A stretch of 64,000 nucleotides of DNA. Source: Notospermus geniculatus (Eukaryota > Nemertea > Pilidiophora > Heteronemertea > Lineidae). Each line of letters starts with the position of its first letter. The stretch's first letter is position 1. This document shows positions 26,101 to 41,100 of the stretch, piece after piece. A model generated the notes under the pieces. It did no database searches. It worked only from the letters and a program-made list of their open reading frames with translations, and was not told where the DNA came from. A program made the position numbers and the translations under genes. The DNA lies in NCBI GenBank assembly GCA_002633025.1, contig NMRB01000802.1, positions 131,586-195,585 on the forward strand. The letters run 5' to 3'.

Positions 26101-29100
26101 CTCACCAGATGTCGCCACCTTCGAATGTCAGCTCGTGGCCGGAGAACCTGCCGCTGAGATCAAATGGTTCAAAGATCATCGACCAATCACAACTGGCCCC
26201 AAGTACGACTGTACTTACAAGAATGGCGTGGCGACCTTAAAGGTCAAGGACACGACGCCCAAGGACGTCGGAAAATATCACTGCTTCGCCTCTAATATCA
26301 TCTCGAGTGTGGAGACAACAGCTCAACTCAACGTACAATGTAAGTTACTCATGTCCTTGGGGAAAATTTTTGAAGAACTCAACCCTTTCTGTGATGGCAA
26401 AACTAGCATATGTGACCCGCTCCAGCAAAAGCAGGCACTTGTCGCAGGTGATCATCATTGGTCATCAGTTTACTCAACTATTATCACTGCTGTCCGCTAC
26501 TGTTGTCAACCTCCAGAGACGTACATTTCAGCTGTTGTGTTGTAAGGCCATTAACCCTTTCCTCGGTTGCAACAAGCGCCTACTTTTGCTGGATTGGGTC
26601 ACATTTCATTAATATCTCAAAATGATGCCAGAGACATCTGGTGTTCAGAAAAAGAACTGAAATTTCTGTTGGCTAACTGACTGTTAGCCAAAGTCTTAGT
26701 TCTGCCACAAGATTCCAGATGGCGTTCACAGTCATTGGCAGGTCGTTTGAAAAATTCTTTCATCAAAGCTTTTCCGAGATTCTACTAATGAACCTGTGTT
26801 CATTTCAGGCAAACCAACCATTGAGTTTGAAGCCAAGTTGAAAGACAAACAAACCGTGAATGCGGGAACGATCGTCCGTCTGCCGGTCACAGTTGAGGGT
26901 GTCCCCAAACCGAAGGTGACGTGGACCTTCGACAATAAGTCTATCTACTCCGGCAAGAATGTCCAGATTGATGCTAAGAATATCTACCACACGGCGAGCA
27001 TCAAGAATACAACCAAACAAGACTCGGGCGTTTATAAAGTGACGGCGGAGAATACGGCTGGGACGACATCGGCTGAGTTTGAGGTCCTTGTTATTGGTAA
27101 GTGGACCTTGTATAGTTCCAACTTTGAGCAGACGACATGTTTTAATTAACACATCCTCAGAATTGCACACCTACGAAGCGTTTCGTCTGTACATTTCAAT
27201 TGAAATTGATTCCTTTCAGACAAACCCTCAGCTCCACAGAACCTCAAGGTCACTGACATCCAACGTGACTCCATCACGGTCACCTGGCAACCACCAGCAG
27301 ACGACGGAGGCTCTAAGATCACAGGCTACGTCGTCGAGAGACGTGACGCCATGAAGACGTCATGGACAAATGCAGGACGTGTTGACGCCAACACGCTCAC
27401 GCTCAAGGTTGGCAAACTGATGGAAGGGAACGAGTATCTCATTCGTGTCTTCGCTGAGAACAAGATTGGTGCTGGTCCGATCGTGGAGACAGACAAACCT
27501 ATCAAAGCCAAGAGTCCGTTCGGTGAGTATTACATTTGTCTGAAATCTTCCGCAAGTGCTTTCCACTATAATACAGTTTCAAAGCTCGTCACAAGATCAC
27601 CGTAATGTAAAGGAAGAAGAACCACACCAGGATATGAACCCAGGAACTTCTGCTTCGTAGTCCAACAGGCCACCACCTGAGCTACAGAAACATGTCCCAC
27701 GATCCGGGCTAGTAGGAACGTGGTTGTGTTTTGCTGCACCAGTCTCTCCAGAAACCTTTCTGGGGAACTCAAGGATCAGCCCATTCAGAGCTCACTTGAT
27801 CTTTTCAGACCAGTTGACTAGGAACCAAACCTGTGGCCCGCAGTCAGTCGAGAGCCGTGCCGATCTAGTTGTGGACCATCAACAACGAAACCACAAAATA
27901 TTCAAGATTTAAATGGGAATGAGGACAATGTATGAAACTCATCCTGTTTTCCCTCCATGTTTTCAGACCCCCCTGGTCCACCCAAGAACCTGGAGGCCAG
28001 TGATATCACATCATCCCAGGTCCGCCTGACCTGGCAGAAACCAGACTCCGACGGTGGATCCCGTATCACGGGTTACGTCATCGAGCGACGTCAAGCCTTC
28101 AGTACTCGCTGGACGACTGTTAATAAGGCTCCAGTCCAGGAGACGGAATACACCATCAAAGACCTCGCTGAGGGACATGACTATGACTTCAGGGTGTCGG
28201 CCATTAATGTCGAGGGCCAGGGGACACCGAGTGATACTGTTGGACCAATCAGGGCCAAGGATCCATTCGGTATGTACCGGGATGACCTGTCTTCTACCAT
28301 TGTACCACAGCATTCAAAAAAGCCTTCAAAAACTTCGGCACTGAGCTGTAGGACGACCTTCAACTGAAGGTCATGACCTACAAGTGAAGGTCATGACCTA
28401 CAAAACAAAGAACACCTCTGAAACCAGTTTCTCATTTGGGTACTTCATAGAAATAAGCGATTACATTTGGATTCACGATTTTCATGGTTCATTTTCAGGC
28501 AAGCCAGGTACCCCTGGTAAACCAGTCGTTTCAAACCTAACGGCTACGACGGCTACCTTAAAATGGAAACCCCCTCTAGACGACGGTGGTAGCCCCATCA
28601 CAAGTTACACCCTAGAGATGAAGAGGTCAACAGACTTCAAGTGGTCCGTCGTCAACTACGACTTCACCATCCCACAACCTGAGTTCAAGGTCACTGGGCT
28701 GAAGGAGGAGACGGACTACATGTTCCGTGCGATCGCGGAGAATAAGGCTGGCGCTGGACGAGCCTCGGAGCCCTCAGATATTGTCAGATATGGTAAGTTT
28801 TGCCTTCATTCAGCCTCAGACTGCAGGGCCAGATCCTGGATTTGGGAAAAGAGAGGGCGCCCTGTGCTAGGAACATTGTAATCTGCGGTGAATGTCAATA
28901 ATTTGCCTCAAATTTCAGAATTTCAGGGGTGATCTGACAGATTTTTGGCCAAAAGGGGAGGCTAGTACCCGGGGCACCCCTCGTTAACAGGTGATCCAGG
29001 GTTCAAATCTGTATTATATCTTTTATATGTTTCATGTCGTTCGTTCTCTGTGTAAACTCAACTGACTCCTGTCTGTTCTCTCCTCAGTTGAGCCACTGGA

Positions 29101-32100
29101 GGTGATCAAACATCTCAAAGACGTCACCATCACCGAGCTACCAAACACCGTCGTATTCGAATGTGAACTGAACAAGGAGAACCTCGTGGTCGACTGGTAC
29201 AAGGATGACCACCCAGCGGAGGGAAGGAAATACAGATCTGACTCCGTCGGTAACAAATATATCTTGAAGATCACCGACGTGACGGAGGACGACCACGCGG
29301 AGTTTAGTATCAAGTACAAGAATGTTGAATACTCCAAGGCCAACCTCAGGATTGAGGTTCCACCCAAGCTACTGATTGATAAGAACTTCAAGGACACTAT
29401 CTTGTTAAAGACCAACAGCTCAACCATCATTGAGGTGCCATTCCAGGCGTGCCCAATGCCCGTCATCACCTGGACGTTCAATGATGGCAAATTCTCCGAC
29501 ACAAGACGCATCACGGAAGAGACGATCCGTGGAATGACCGCCCTGACGATCAGCCGTGCGGAAAGGAAGGACGCCGGCACCTATAAACTTGTCATCAAGA
29601 ATGACCTTGGTACGGTCAAGTTGGTCGTGATGGTCATTGTGAAAGACAAGCCGTCAGCACCCACACACGTGACGACATCAAACATGGAGGCTAATTCTCT
29701 GGTCCTCAACTGGGAGGAGCCGGAAGACAACGGCGGATGTGACATCACGAATTACATCATCGAGAAACGGGATCATAACCGTCGCACGTTCCAACCTATC
29801 GGTACGGTCAAGGACAGAAGCTTCAAGGTCACTCGGCTGTCAGCCGGCCAATCATATGTGTTCCAAGTGACTGCCGAGAATGAGTGTGGACGTGGACCTC
29901 CGGCGGAAACAGACACGATCAACCTCAAGAGTCCGTATGGTAAGTTGTTTTGAATCTTCTAATACACATGTGACCAGCTCCAACAAACACCAACTCCATG
30001 CAAGACCTCTTTCCTTCATGGTCTGTGCATTGTGCTGTTTGGACTGTTTCCAAGTTCATGCTGTTATAAGACTCTGAAAGTGTCTCACTTGGAATTCTGA
30101 TGTCCATTTCAGAACTGCCCGGTTCGCCCTCTGCACCACAAGTTACAGAAATCTTCAGCGATTCTGCCAAAATCACCTGGAAGGAACCATCCCACGATGG
30201 AGGGGCTAAGATCATTGGCTATCATATCGAGCGTCTGATGCGCCCTGGATCACGCTGGGTTCAGATCACGACTGAACCAGTGGATGCTCTGAACGCCAAG
30301 GTGACGGACCTCGTCGCCGGGAATGAGTATGAGTTCCGTATCTCAGCACAGAATAAGGTTGGCGTCGGTAAACCTGGTCCACCATCGAGACCGTGCCTGG
30401 CCAAGGATCCATGGGGTAAGTTAGATCTACCTCTACCTGCATGCATAGCATTCTCTATAATCCATCTCCAAGACCTCAGTGTACATGGGGGAGGCGGTGT
30501 ACATCATACAGCTTGTCCTGACCTTACTTTATTTCCCAACCTTTTACAGAGAAACCAGGTCGACCCAGCAAACCCAACATCAGTGCTGTCACTAAGAGAT
30601 CTGCCACCCTCTCCTGGTCAGCACCTGAACGTGACGGAGGCAACGCCATCTTCAACTACGTCGTGGAATACCGCATCAAGGGTGGACGAACGTGGATCAA
30701 GACGGACTCCAACGCTGCCGACACGTCGTTCAAGGTCTTGGACCTTCGCGAAGACTCGGAGTATGAATTCCGTGTCAGTGCTGAAAACAAAGCTGGCGTC
30801 GGTCAGCCGTCGGATGTCACGGATATCGTCAAGATCGCCGAGCCTCTGATTGGTGATCCGCCTGTGCTCGGGGAACCATTACAAGATGTCAGCGTCGTCG
30901 CACCAAGTGAAGCCATCTTGGATTGTGATATAAAGCCTGGCAAACCTGCAGCGGAAATCAGATGGTAAGGAATGTTAATGTCTCTTGTTTATTTCACCAA
31001 AATATTCAGGTATCAATTTGAAATCTCCATCACCATGTCGATGTTTCCAAACTTTAGATGAGTTTCACTAGCAGCCATCTTGTCAAGAATTAGGTCATCA
31101 CCATAGCAACTCTTTCCCAGAGTGACAGATGATTGGTTCTCCCATCCCCAGTGGGGGAAATCACCATGACGATGACCTCATTTTCACAAGATGGCTGCTG
31201 GGTAAACTCATCTATAATTTGGTTTCATTGGTTTTAATATTCAGGTACAAAGATGGCCGCCAGATCAGCAGTGACAAGCGACGTAAGATGGACTACGACG
31301 GTACAGTCGCCGAGCTGAAGATCAAGGAGACGGAGGCACACGATAGCGGTGTTTACAAGTGTGAGGCGGCCAATAAGATTGGACGTGTGGAGACACAGGC
31401 GAATCTCTCTGTTAATGGTAAGATGGAGGCCACATCCAAGTCGTCCTAAATAATGCTACATGAGTAAGTGCAGAGAAGGGTATAACTTGAGGTATTCTCA
31501 ACTGTTTCTTTCCTCTTCAGTCAAACCAACCATCGAATTCGACTCCAAATACAAACAACCCATCTCCCTGAAGGGTAACACAACCCTGACCATCCCGATA
31601 AGGTTTGACGGCCTGCCGCGACCAAAGGTCACATGGTCTTTGAACGGTAAACCTGTCGTTAAATCAGTCAAGACGTCGATTGAAGTAGCGGACACTGGAT
31701 ACTCGACGCTGACGGTCAGACGGGTCACGAAACATGAGGATGGCGGCAAATATACCGTGTCGGTGAAGAATACCGTGGGAGAGGCAACCGCTGACTTCAC
31801 TGTCGACATCACTGGTGAGTTAAATATATGGGGCATTCAATCCAGAAGGGTTCGTTAGGCTGTATGCCGATTGGCTTTCCAACCCTACCTGTGAACTTCG
31901 GCTTAAGGGGTGAATGTTGCCCACTCTGAATCCAACCATCTGGCCCTTATCCCACAACCCGTGATACCTGGCTTCCTACCCCTGACCCCTAGAGCCTAAT
32001 CCTAATCCTAACCCTAACCCTGACCCTTACAGGCAGCCGTTACCCTAGATACTGGGTACCCTGTTCCGTAGGTTTAGATGACATTTACACCTTACTGAAC

Positions 32101-35100
32101 TTAGTCCTACATAGTCAACTTCACATCCACGAGTACTACAGACGCTTTGAGTTGGCAGCTGATATGTTGTTTATGTCTTCTACTTGCAGACGTTCCCCAG
32201 CCTCCCAAGGACGTGAAGGTCACAGACGTCCAGAGGGACTCAGTCACCCTCTCCTGGTCACCACCAGCTGACGATGGTGGTTCTAAAATCAAGGGCTATA
32301 TCGTCGAGCGCCGTGAAGCAAGCCGAACAATGTGGACGACATGTGCCCAGGTCGGCGCCAACACGTTGAACACAGAGATTACCAAACTGACCGAAGGCAA
32401 GGAGTACAGCTTCCGTGTGTCTGCGGAGAATGCTATTGGTATCAGTGATCCTGCTGAACTCAGGGACAGTGTCCTCGTCAAGAGTCCATTTGGTAAGTCT
32501 GATGTTTTAGACCCTCTTGGCAAATGCCTCTGTTTGTCCTTGATAATGCCTGGTGTCTCCCTACAATTTGTCTTTTCAAACTTCTTTCAACTTCTGTTCT
32601 GACACCGTAAGTCCATGAACAATGTTCCTAAATTTCAGATGTTGCGAGTGCACCGCACAACCTGCGCCTGAAAGAAACCAGTAGCAGTAATATCGCCATC
32701 ACGTGGGATGCACCAGAATCAGACGGCGGCGCCCCCATCAAGGGATACATCATCGAACGTTGCCAAGGTTACAGTACCCGGTTTGTCAGGGCCAACCGTC
32801 AACTCGTGAGGGAGACGGCGTTCAATATGGATGATGTCCGCGAGGGTGAGGAGTACGAGATCCGCATCGTGGCGGAGAACGCCGAGGGTCTGAGTCGACC
32901 ATCGCAGACGCTTGGACCAATCAGAGCCAAGCATCCATTTGGTGAGTAGAGCTGTCTAAAATCTGGTATCCAGTTAGGCCTACATCCTTAGGCCTTGTTG
33001 TGTCTACCATAAACGAGGAGTGAATTCAAAGATACAGGCTACAATGTGTTTATACTCCAACTTCCAGATAAACCTGGTCCCCCAGGTCGCCCAAGCGTTG
33101 AAATCATCGCAGACAACCAAGCTAAACTAAGATGGCAGCCTCCACGCGATGACGGCGGCAGCCCAATCACTGACTACATCATCGAAGTCAAGAGGTCACA
33201 TGACTATAAATGGAACGTTGCAAACTACGACAAGAAGGTGACGACGACACAGTTCACGGTCACCGGCCTGCTTGACAACAACGACTACGTGTTCCGTGTG
33301 AGTGCTGAGAACAAGGCTGGCGTCGGTCGACCATCAGAAGTCTCTGAGATCAACCGATACGGTAAGCGACATTTATTGGTTCATTTTGCACAAACAAACA
33401 CAGTAACTTTAACTTCCAACTTGGAGGCTAGCATGCCAACCACTAGGCCATAAAGGAAATCCTCCTTGGCCGGCAGCTCAAGCCGAGGGTATAATATTTG
33501 ACCCAGTCTAGGAAAACCAGGCCCACGTCTCCAGGCAGTGACAAGGCCCTTGACTACCCTGTTAGGTCATCAACTCATCGATCGCAGAAGAATAGCCTCT
33601 CTTTGTTACTGTAACAGCTGAATTGATTTCAGCCTTTGTGGGGTAACCATTGCTGTAACCATTAACCATTTCCTCCTGGGAGACTTGGGCCTGGTTTTCC
33701 CAGATCGGCTCACATGTACAGTGTGTATATCTTTGTTGTAATATCGTTGAGAATTCTCACCAATACAAAACAGTAAAACAATTGAAATATTTTCTCTTTC
33801 ACTTACAGAGGAGCCACTAGAGTTTGTCCGCAAACTCGACAACAAACGCGTCAACGAATTACCGTGTTCGGTCACATTTGAGTGTGAGCTGAGCAGGAGT
33901 AACGTTATCGTTGAATGGATGAGGAACGGCAAAGTCCTGCATCCTGACGATCGCTACAGGTTTGTCTCCGAGGGGCCGGTCCATCGTCTGATCATCAAGG
34001 AGGTGACTGACGAGGATAATGCTGAATTTACCGTCGCCGCGAGGGACAAGACATCAACAGCTGAACTCGTTATCGAAGGTAGGGTTGATGGTGTAGATAG
34101 TGCCAAGTATGGGTTACCATGGTTACTGGATCTGTTGAGGGATTTGGCAATGTTATATACTGCAGGAGGAAACTGGAGCCCATGAGAAAACACTATAGAC
34201 AGCTATTAAAGAGTGTTTCCAATGTGGAGCTTTGGGTCAGTGTTAAAACTGCACCACTCTTGACAGCCAATCTTCAACCTTATGGTAAACCAACTAAACT
34301 CTTGAATCCTACAGAAACCTTGTCACATAGGTATTCATTAGAAAGTGCTCACTGAGAGCTTTCCTATGTGATGGGTTTTCAAGCTTTTTACAGATCTTCG
34401 TTTTCGAAAAACTTGGCCTTGGCAGTGAAGTCTTACTAATAGTTCTTTGCAATTCCAGCTCCACCCAAGATCTTGGTTGACAAGAACTTCCGAGACACGA
34501 TCACAATGAAGGCTAACACATCCACCATCGTTGAAGTGCCATTCTGTGGCTGCCCGATGCCTAAAGTCAAGTGGACTTTCAACGATAAACCAATCGGAGA
34601 CAATCGTCGTATCTCCGAGGAGACGATCCGTGGCATGACGGCCTTGACCTTGAACAGAGTCAGTCGCAGCGACGCTGGCGTTTACAAACTTTCTCTTGAG
34701 AATGAGTTTGGTTCTGTGAGGCTGAAGGTCCAGGTCCATGTCCTAGGTAAGCAACACGAAATATTTTGGTCCATGCAGAAAGCCTGTTATCCTTCATTTG
34801 CTGAGGGGAGTGTCTGAACCCACAACATTCTGGTGAGAGGTTGTGAAAATGCCACTACACCACTCTCACTTGAAAACTGATTTAACACCGATTTGTTTCA
34901 GACAAACCAGCGCCACCACAGAATCTGAAAGTGACCGACATGACAGCGACGTCCGCGACCTTGATCTGGGAGAAACCTGAAGACGAGGGTGGATGTCCGA
35001 TCCTCGACTACGTCGTTGAGAAACGGGAATCAAACCGTCGCATGTACACCACGGTCGGGAAATGTAAACAAACCAAAATGGAGATTACAAAGCTGGTCAA

Positions 35101-38100
35101 GGGAACAAACTACATTTTCCAAGTGTTCGCAGAGAATGAATGCGGCATGAGTCCACCGGCCGAGTTAGCTGGACCTGTCACCGCCAAACATCCATTCTGT
35201 AAGTTGAGAATGCACAATTTTTCCCTCAGTCAGCACTTTGCAATCTTGTTAGGTTCAAGGTCACGAAATTTTTTACTCCTGAAGGTTCAAGGTCACAAAA
35301 TTGTTGACACCTCAAGGTTAGCTTAGAAAGTTACTGCATGACAAAGCAATGGCCAACTTTTCCTGAAAGATTTACTCTTAAAAATATCAATTCTTACGCT
35401 AATTCATTTCTTGTCCTCTTTGTTTTTAGCTCCTCCTGGTGCCACGTCTGTACCAACCATCTCAGACATCTACCGTGATAGCTGTGTCATCTCCTGGAAG
35501 CCATCAGCCAGCGACGGCGGCTCACCAATCACCGGTTACAACATCGAGCGCCGTATGACGTCGAGTCCACGCTGGGTGAAACTGAACCGGGAATATCTGA
35601 CGGAATGTTATCTCAAGGTGGATGACCTGATTGAGGGAAGTGAATACGAGTTCCGTGTCATCGCTGAGAATCTGGCCGGACCAGGACCACCGAGTCAGCC
35701 ATCGAGACCAATCACAGCCAAGGATCCATGGGGTAAGTTTAACCAATCAGAATGCTTGCCTTATTTGTTGGTAGGCCTAGTCTGACAGCCCCAAGCAGCT
35801 GGATTTCTATCTAACACCCAGCTGTTTGTTTCCGAGATCTCCTGGCGAACGGGCAGTAAGCTGAGCCCCCGGCCTCCTTCCCTTGCCGTCATACAAGGTC
35901 ATTCTGTCTTTCTAGACGTCCCTGGTCGCCCACGCCGCCCGGAGGCAGGAGAAATGACACGAAGGTCTGTCATCCTCTCCTGGAAGGAACCGGACAAGGA
36001 CGGTGGCAGCCCGATCACGAACTACGTCATCGAACGCCGACACCCTGGTCAGTTCAGATGGCAGGCAGCGACGGATGAACGCATCACATCCACAGAGGCG
36101 AAGATCGCTGGTCTTTCTGAAGGACATGAGTATGAATTCCGCATCGCTGCCGAGAACAGAGCTGGTAGGGGGCAGTTCGTCGAGTGCGATAAGGCGGTCA
36201 AGATCCAGGAAACTATCGGTAAGTATGGGAACAAACGTCTCCACTAGGTGGCAGGGATAACGATGACTGCTAACAGGCAATAGAAATAGGATGTAAAGGT
36301 CCGTTTCCACTACATCAGACTCCATCATGCTTCCTTCATTTCAGTTGGTAACGCCCCCAAACTGATTGAACCACTCATCAACGTGCTCGTCACGGCGCCA
36401 GGCGAGGCCATCTTTGATTGTGACATTGAACCCGGCACGCCTGCTCCGACAGTCCGATGGCTCAAGGACGGTCGTGAGATTCGCGAGAGTAAGAAATACA
36501 CCATGCTACAGGACAAACAGCTGAACGAGTTGAAGGTCATGAAGAGTGACCTTGACGATGAAGGGACGTACTCGATCGAGGTCAAGAACGCTCTTGGCAA
36601 GGTCACCTCGTCAGCCAAGCTCACTGTACAAAGTAAGTAATACTCCATATCTAAAGCCCTGTGCGAGTTACAGCCACCACCAGTTTGATGGGGTACCTCC
36701 ATGATGAAGCACCTCTGTGGTGGGGTACCTCAAAAATGAGGAACCTTCAAGATTGGGTACCTCCATAATGAAGCGCCCTGTGATGGGCTCCTCCATAATG
36801 ATGTACCTACCTCTGGAAGGCCTTTAACGACAGTAAGGTCTCCCATTGAACAGACATAATAAGACTCATCATGCTCTCACTGTTTATTTTACAGCTGCAC
36901 CCAGAATTGAATATGACAAACGCCTGGCTGAGGTTCAGACTCTGAAGACAGGTGGCACTCTGGTTGTCAAGATTCTCAAGCACGGCGTCCCCACGCCGAC
37001 CGTCAACTGGTTCCAGGATGATAAACCCCTGAAGACATCAAAAGAGGTTACCATAGATACGACGGAGACGTCGTCGGTGTTGACGGTCAGAGGTGTCGTG
37101 AGGGAGGATGCTGGGAAATACAAGGTCGCACTTGAGAACGTTGTCGGTGAAGCAAGCGCCGACTTTGCTTTTGTTGTTCAAGGTACGAGTTAAATTTAAA
37201 CATACTGCATTTACTCTTAAAGGAGCTGGGTATCCAATCTCTTACCGGTATTTTGACTGCTGATGTAGAGGGAGCCACCTAGCGACAGCAATACGAGCTA
37301 TAAAAACCATAACACAAATGTACGTAGTACATCGGGTCCATTCACCGACAACGTAGGTTAGTCCTGGGGTTGGAGAGTGGCGCAAACGGCACTGGTGGCG
37401 CAGGCTGTTGAGAAAAAGTGACAATACTGGGCTCCATTAATTTTCAATGTCTGTCCGGAAATTTGAAGAAAATCTGTTTTGTTCTAAAAAATGTTTATCA
37501 TTTGTTGCATTCTTTTCAGACAAACCATCATCGCCACGAAACCTGGAAGTCACTGATATCAAACGTGATGCCGCCATGTTGAAATGGCTGCCATCCGTCG
37601 ATGACGGTGGATCCAAAATTACTGGTTATGTCGTGGAGAAGTGTGATGCCAAGAGACAGACGTGGACGACGGCGGCTCGGTCTGATCCTGAGACAACAGA
37701 ATGCCTCATTACAAGATTATACGAGGGCAATGATTATAAATTCCGTGTGTCGGCTGAGAACCGCGTTGGTCCCAGTGAACCGGCCGAGGTCAAGGAGACA
37801 GTTACTCCAAAGAGTCCTTACAGTAAGTGTCTGAATGATGGGGCCGTAATCTGAATGGTTTCCAATCAATTTCTATGGCAGCAACATCTTTCCATGGTGG
37901 TCAATGAAATCTCTATGAGACTTCCAACCTACATGTTCTATTTTTTAAACTTCCAGGTGTACCAGGAATTCCGAAGAAATTACGTGCCACAGACGTGACC
38001 CGATCTCACATCAAACTTGAATGGGAGAAACCGGACACTGACGGCGGTTCACCGATCACTGGTTACATCGTAGAACGCCGTGTCGCTTTTAGTAATCGCT

Positions 38101-41100
38101 GGAGCAAGGCCAACAAATACCCGATAAATCAGACCCACTTTACGGCGTCCGACGTTCATGCGGGTGACGAGTACGAGTTCCAGGTGTCGGCGGAGAATGC
38201 TGAGGGTGTCGGGAAACCGTCGAACACGTCGGGTGTCATCTTAGTCAAAGATCCATACGGTTAGTTTCGGCTGATGGAAGTCCAGAAGTATTCCTTGTTG
38301 GCCGTCAAATGGCCACCGATGACATCAAAACTGTCACGTCATGACATTTTGACGTCACGATCTGTGTGTTGATGCTCTGTTCATGCCGTGATGTCGCTTG
38401 ATGTTTTGACGGTCAATATGGCGGCAGCGTCGTCATGGAAATGTGACGTCACGTGAAGAACCTCTATACTGCACGTGCAAGTCGGATGTTTCAAACGTTA
38501 TCTATTGTACCTCTTTCAGACAAATCTGGCATCCCAAGCAAGCCACAAATCGTCAAAATGACAGCGACGACCTGCGCCCTGAAATGGTCTGCGCCACGCG
38601 ACGACGGTGGTAGCCCAATCACCAATTACATCGTGGAAATGAAGAGACCTTCGGACTACAAGTGGCTGGTTGCAGATGAGAATGTCCCCGATACGGACTA
38701 CACCGTTAAGGGTCTGAGGGAGGAGACTGAGTACACATTCCGTGTGATCGCCGTCAACAAAGCCGGGCAGAGTAAACCATCCGATTCTTCTGATATCGCT
38801 TGTTATGGTGAGTTGGTGAAACTTCATTCAGTTCCAAACGTTAGCAGTCAACATCTTTTGTGACGAAGGACAGGGCATAACTAGGGAGGGCAGGTAGCAA
38901 AGCTCCCACCCCGGCCCCCACCCCTCCACCCTCCAGATAAGTGTGCGTGCACAAAATCTTCGTAAAAACCAAGATGTTGTGGAGGGGGGGCGGCGGCAGA
39001 ACAATAAACAGATCAAATTTTGTTCAAAATTCTCTGTACTTTTGGCACTCGCTGCACTTCGACAACATTTTGAATGTTTACATTGCAGAGGAGCCGATAG
39101 AGATCGTATCAGGCCTCCATAATATAGACATCAAGGATCTGCCAGCAGACGCTGTCTTCTCCTGTGAGTTGAACAAGATGCGTGTCCCGGTTGAATGGAT
39201 GAAGGACAACAAACCGTTCAAGTTCTCCAAGCGTTACAGCATCCTGGAGGAGGGATACATACACAAGTTGATCATCAAGGATGTCGGACCTGAAGATGTC
39301 GGGGTTTACAGTATCTCTGTGAAGGGACAGACATCCACGGGCAAACTGACCGTCGAGGGTAAGTCTTAGAATATTTCTCCCGCTCGAGCAAACGTAGGTG
39401 CTTGTTGCAACCGAGGAAAGGGTTAACGTGGGTCACATTATATCCTTCCTTGTCTACAATTGGGGGTTAATCATTTATGGAGCAGTTGTTAATGCTCTTT
39501 CTATCTCGTCCCTAGCTCCACCCAAACTCCACCTGGATGAGAGGTTCAAGGACACCATCACCTTGAAGGTCAACACAAGCGCGATCGTTGAAGTACCATT
39601 CAGCGGCAGCCCACTCCCAGAAGTCACCTGGAAATTCAACGGCGGAAAGTTCTCCGATTCTCGCCGCATCAAGGAGGAGACGATCCGTGGTATGACCAGT
39701 TTGACGATCAGCCGTGCTGACAGACGGGACTCCGGGGACTACAAACTGACACTGACGAACGGGTTTGGGTCCGTGTCCCTCACAGTCCATGTCACCGTCC
39801 TGGGTAAGTTGATCAGAAGGCCATTGTAGGTGCAAGCATTTTTCCATCAGGGCCGGAGCTGTATCATTTGGCCCTTGTGAGTACGGAAGAGGCCATCTCA
39901 AGCTACTCATGTTCCACACTTGGATGGGGTCTTTTACTTGCCCTTGCAATGCAGCGGACTGAGGAGCCAGGGATGATTAATCCCATGTGGCCTGGGCTGG
40001 ATTTGAACCCGAGACCTGCTGCTTGCTGAGCGGAGATCATATAACCACAAGGCTATCGGTGCTCTTTGAGGTGTTGACAGCATGTGCCGCCAACCCCACT
40101 GGAACTCCAGGGCTGGTACAAGTTGCTGATGTTGGGGAAATCCTTGGAAATCTGCATTCATCATGAATTTAATCATAAGCTTGCTCTCCTTCCAGACAAA
40201 CCAGGTCCACCTAGCAACTTCAAGATTGAGAACATCACCGCCAACTCCGCCGACTTGCTCTGGCAGACACCCGAAGATGATGGCGGCTGTGACATCACGG
40301 GTTACATCGTCGAGAAACGTGAGGTTAACCGCCGTACATACAACATAGTTGGTAGGACACCAGAACACCGCTTCCATGCCGCACAGCTGTTAGAGGGGAG
40401 CCAGTACGTGTTCCAGGTCCGTGCGGAGAATGACTGTGGAGTCAGTCAACCGGTGGAGATACAGACACCAATCACAGCTAAACATCCATTCAGTAAGTTA
40501 TGGTTTGGTTTGTGTCATGTCAAGATCATCCAGCGTGAAGGTCTCAGTCCACTTCAGCGTTTCAGGCTGCATGGTTTAGGATTTTCACGAATTGTCGTCT
40601 GCTGTGTTGGCCTGGAATATGTCGACTTTGTTGTAGAAAGCCTAAAGATCTCTGGCTATTTTCTAGGCATCCCTGGACCCCCAGATGCTCCAAAGGTCTC
40701 AGACATCTTCGCCACCCACTGTACGTTGTCATGGAACCCACCGGCTCATGATGGCGGCTCACCGGTCACCGGCTACGTGATCGAGCGATGTCTCAGTACG
40801 AGTATGCGATGGGTGAAGATCGCCCAGCTGGGCACTGACACCAAATGTAACGTGACTGACCTGATGGAGGGCAATGACTACCAGTTTAGGATCCTGGCCG
40901 AGAACAAGGCAGGACTTGGCCAGCCTAGTCCTCCGTCAAGGCCAGTCAAGGCAAAAGATCCGTGGGGTAAGCAGGCGCCATTATTCTGATCTCGTGCACA
41001 GCATTCCAGTCTTATAGGGGAATGTTAGCAAATTCTGTCGAACTTCTGCCTTAGAAGGGCATTAATTTTCAGGCCACTGTAGCCCTTGACAAAGCACATT

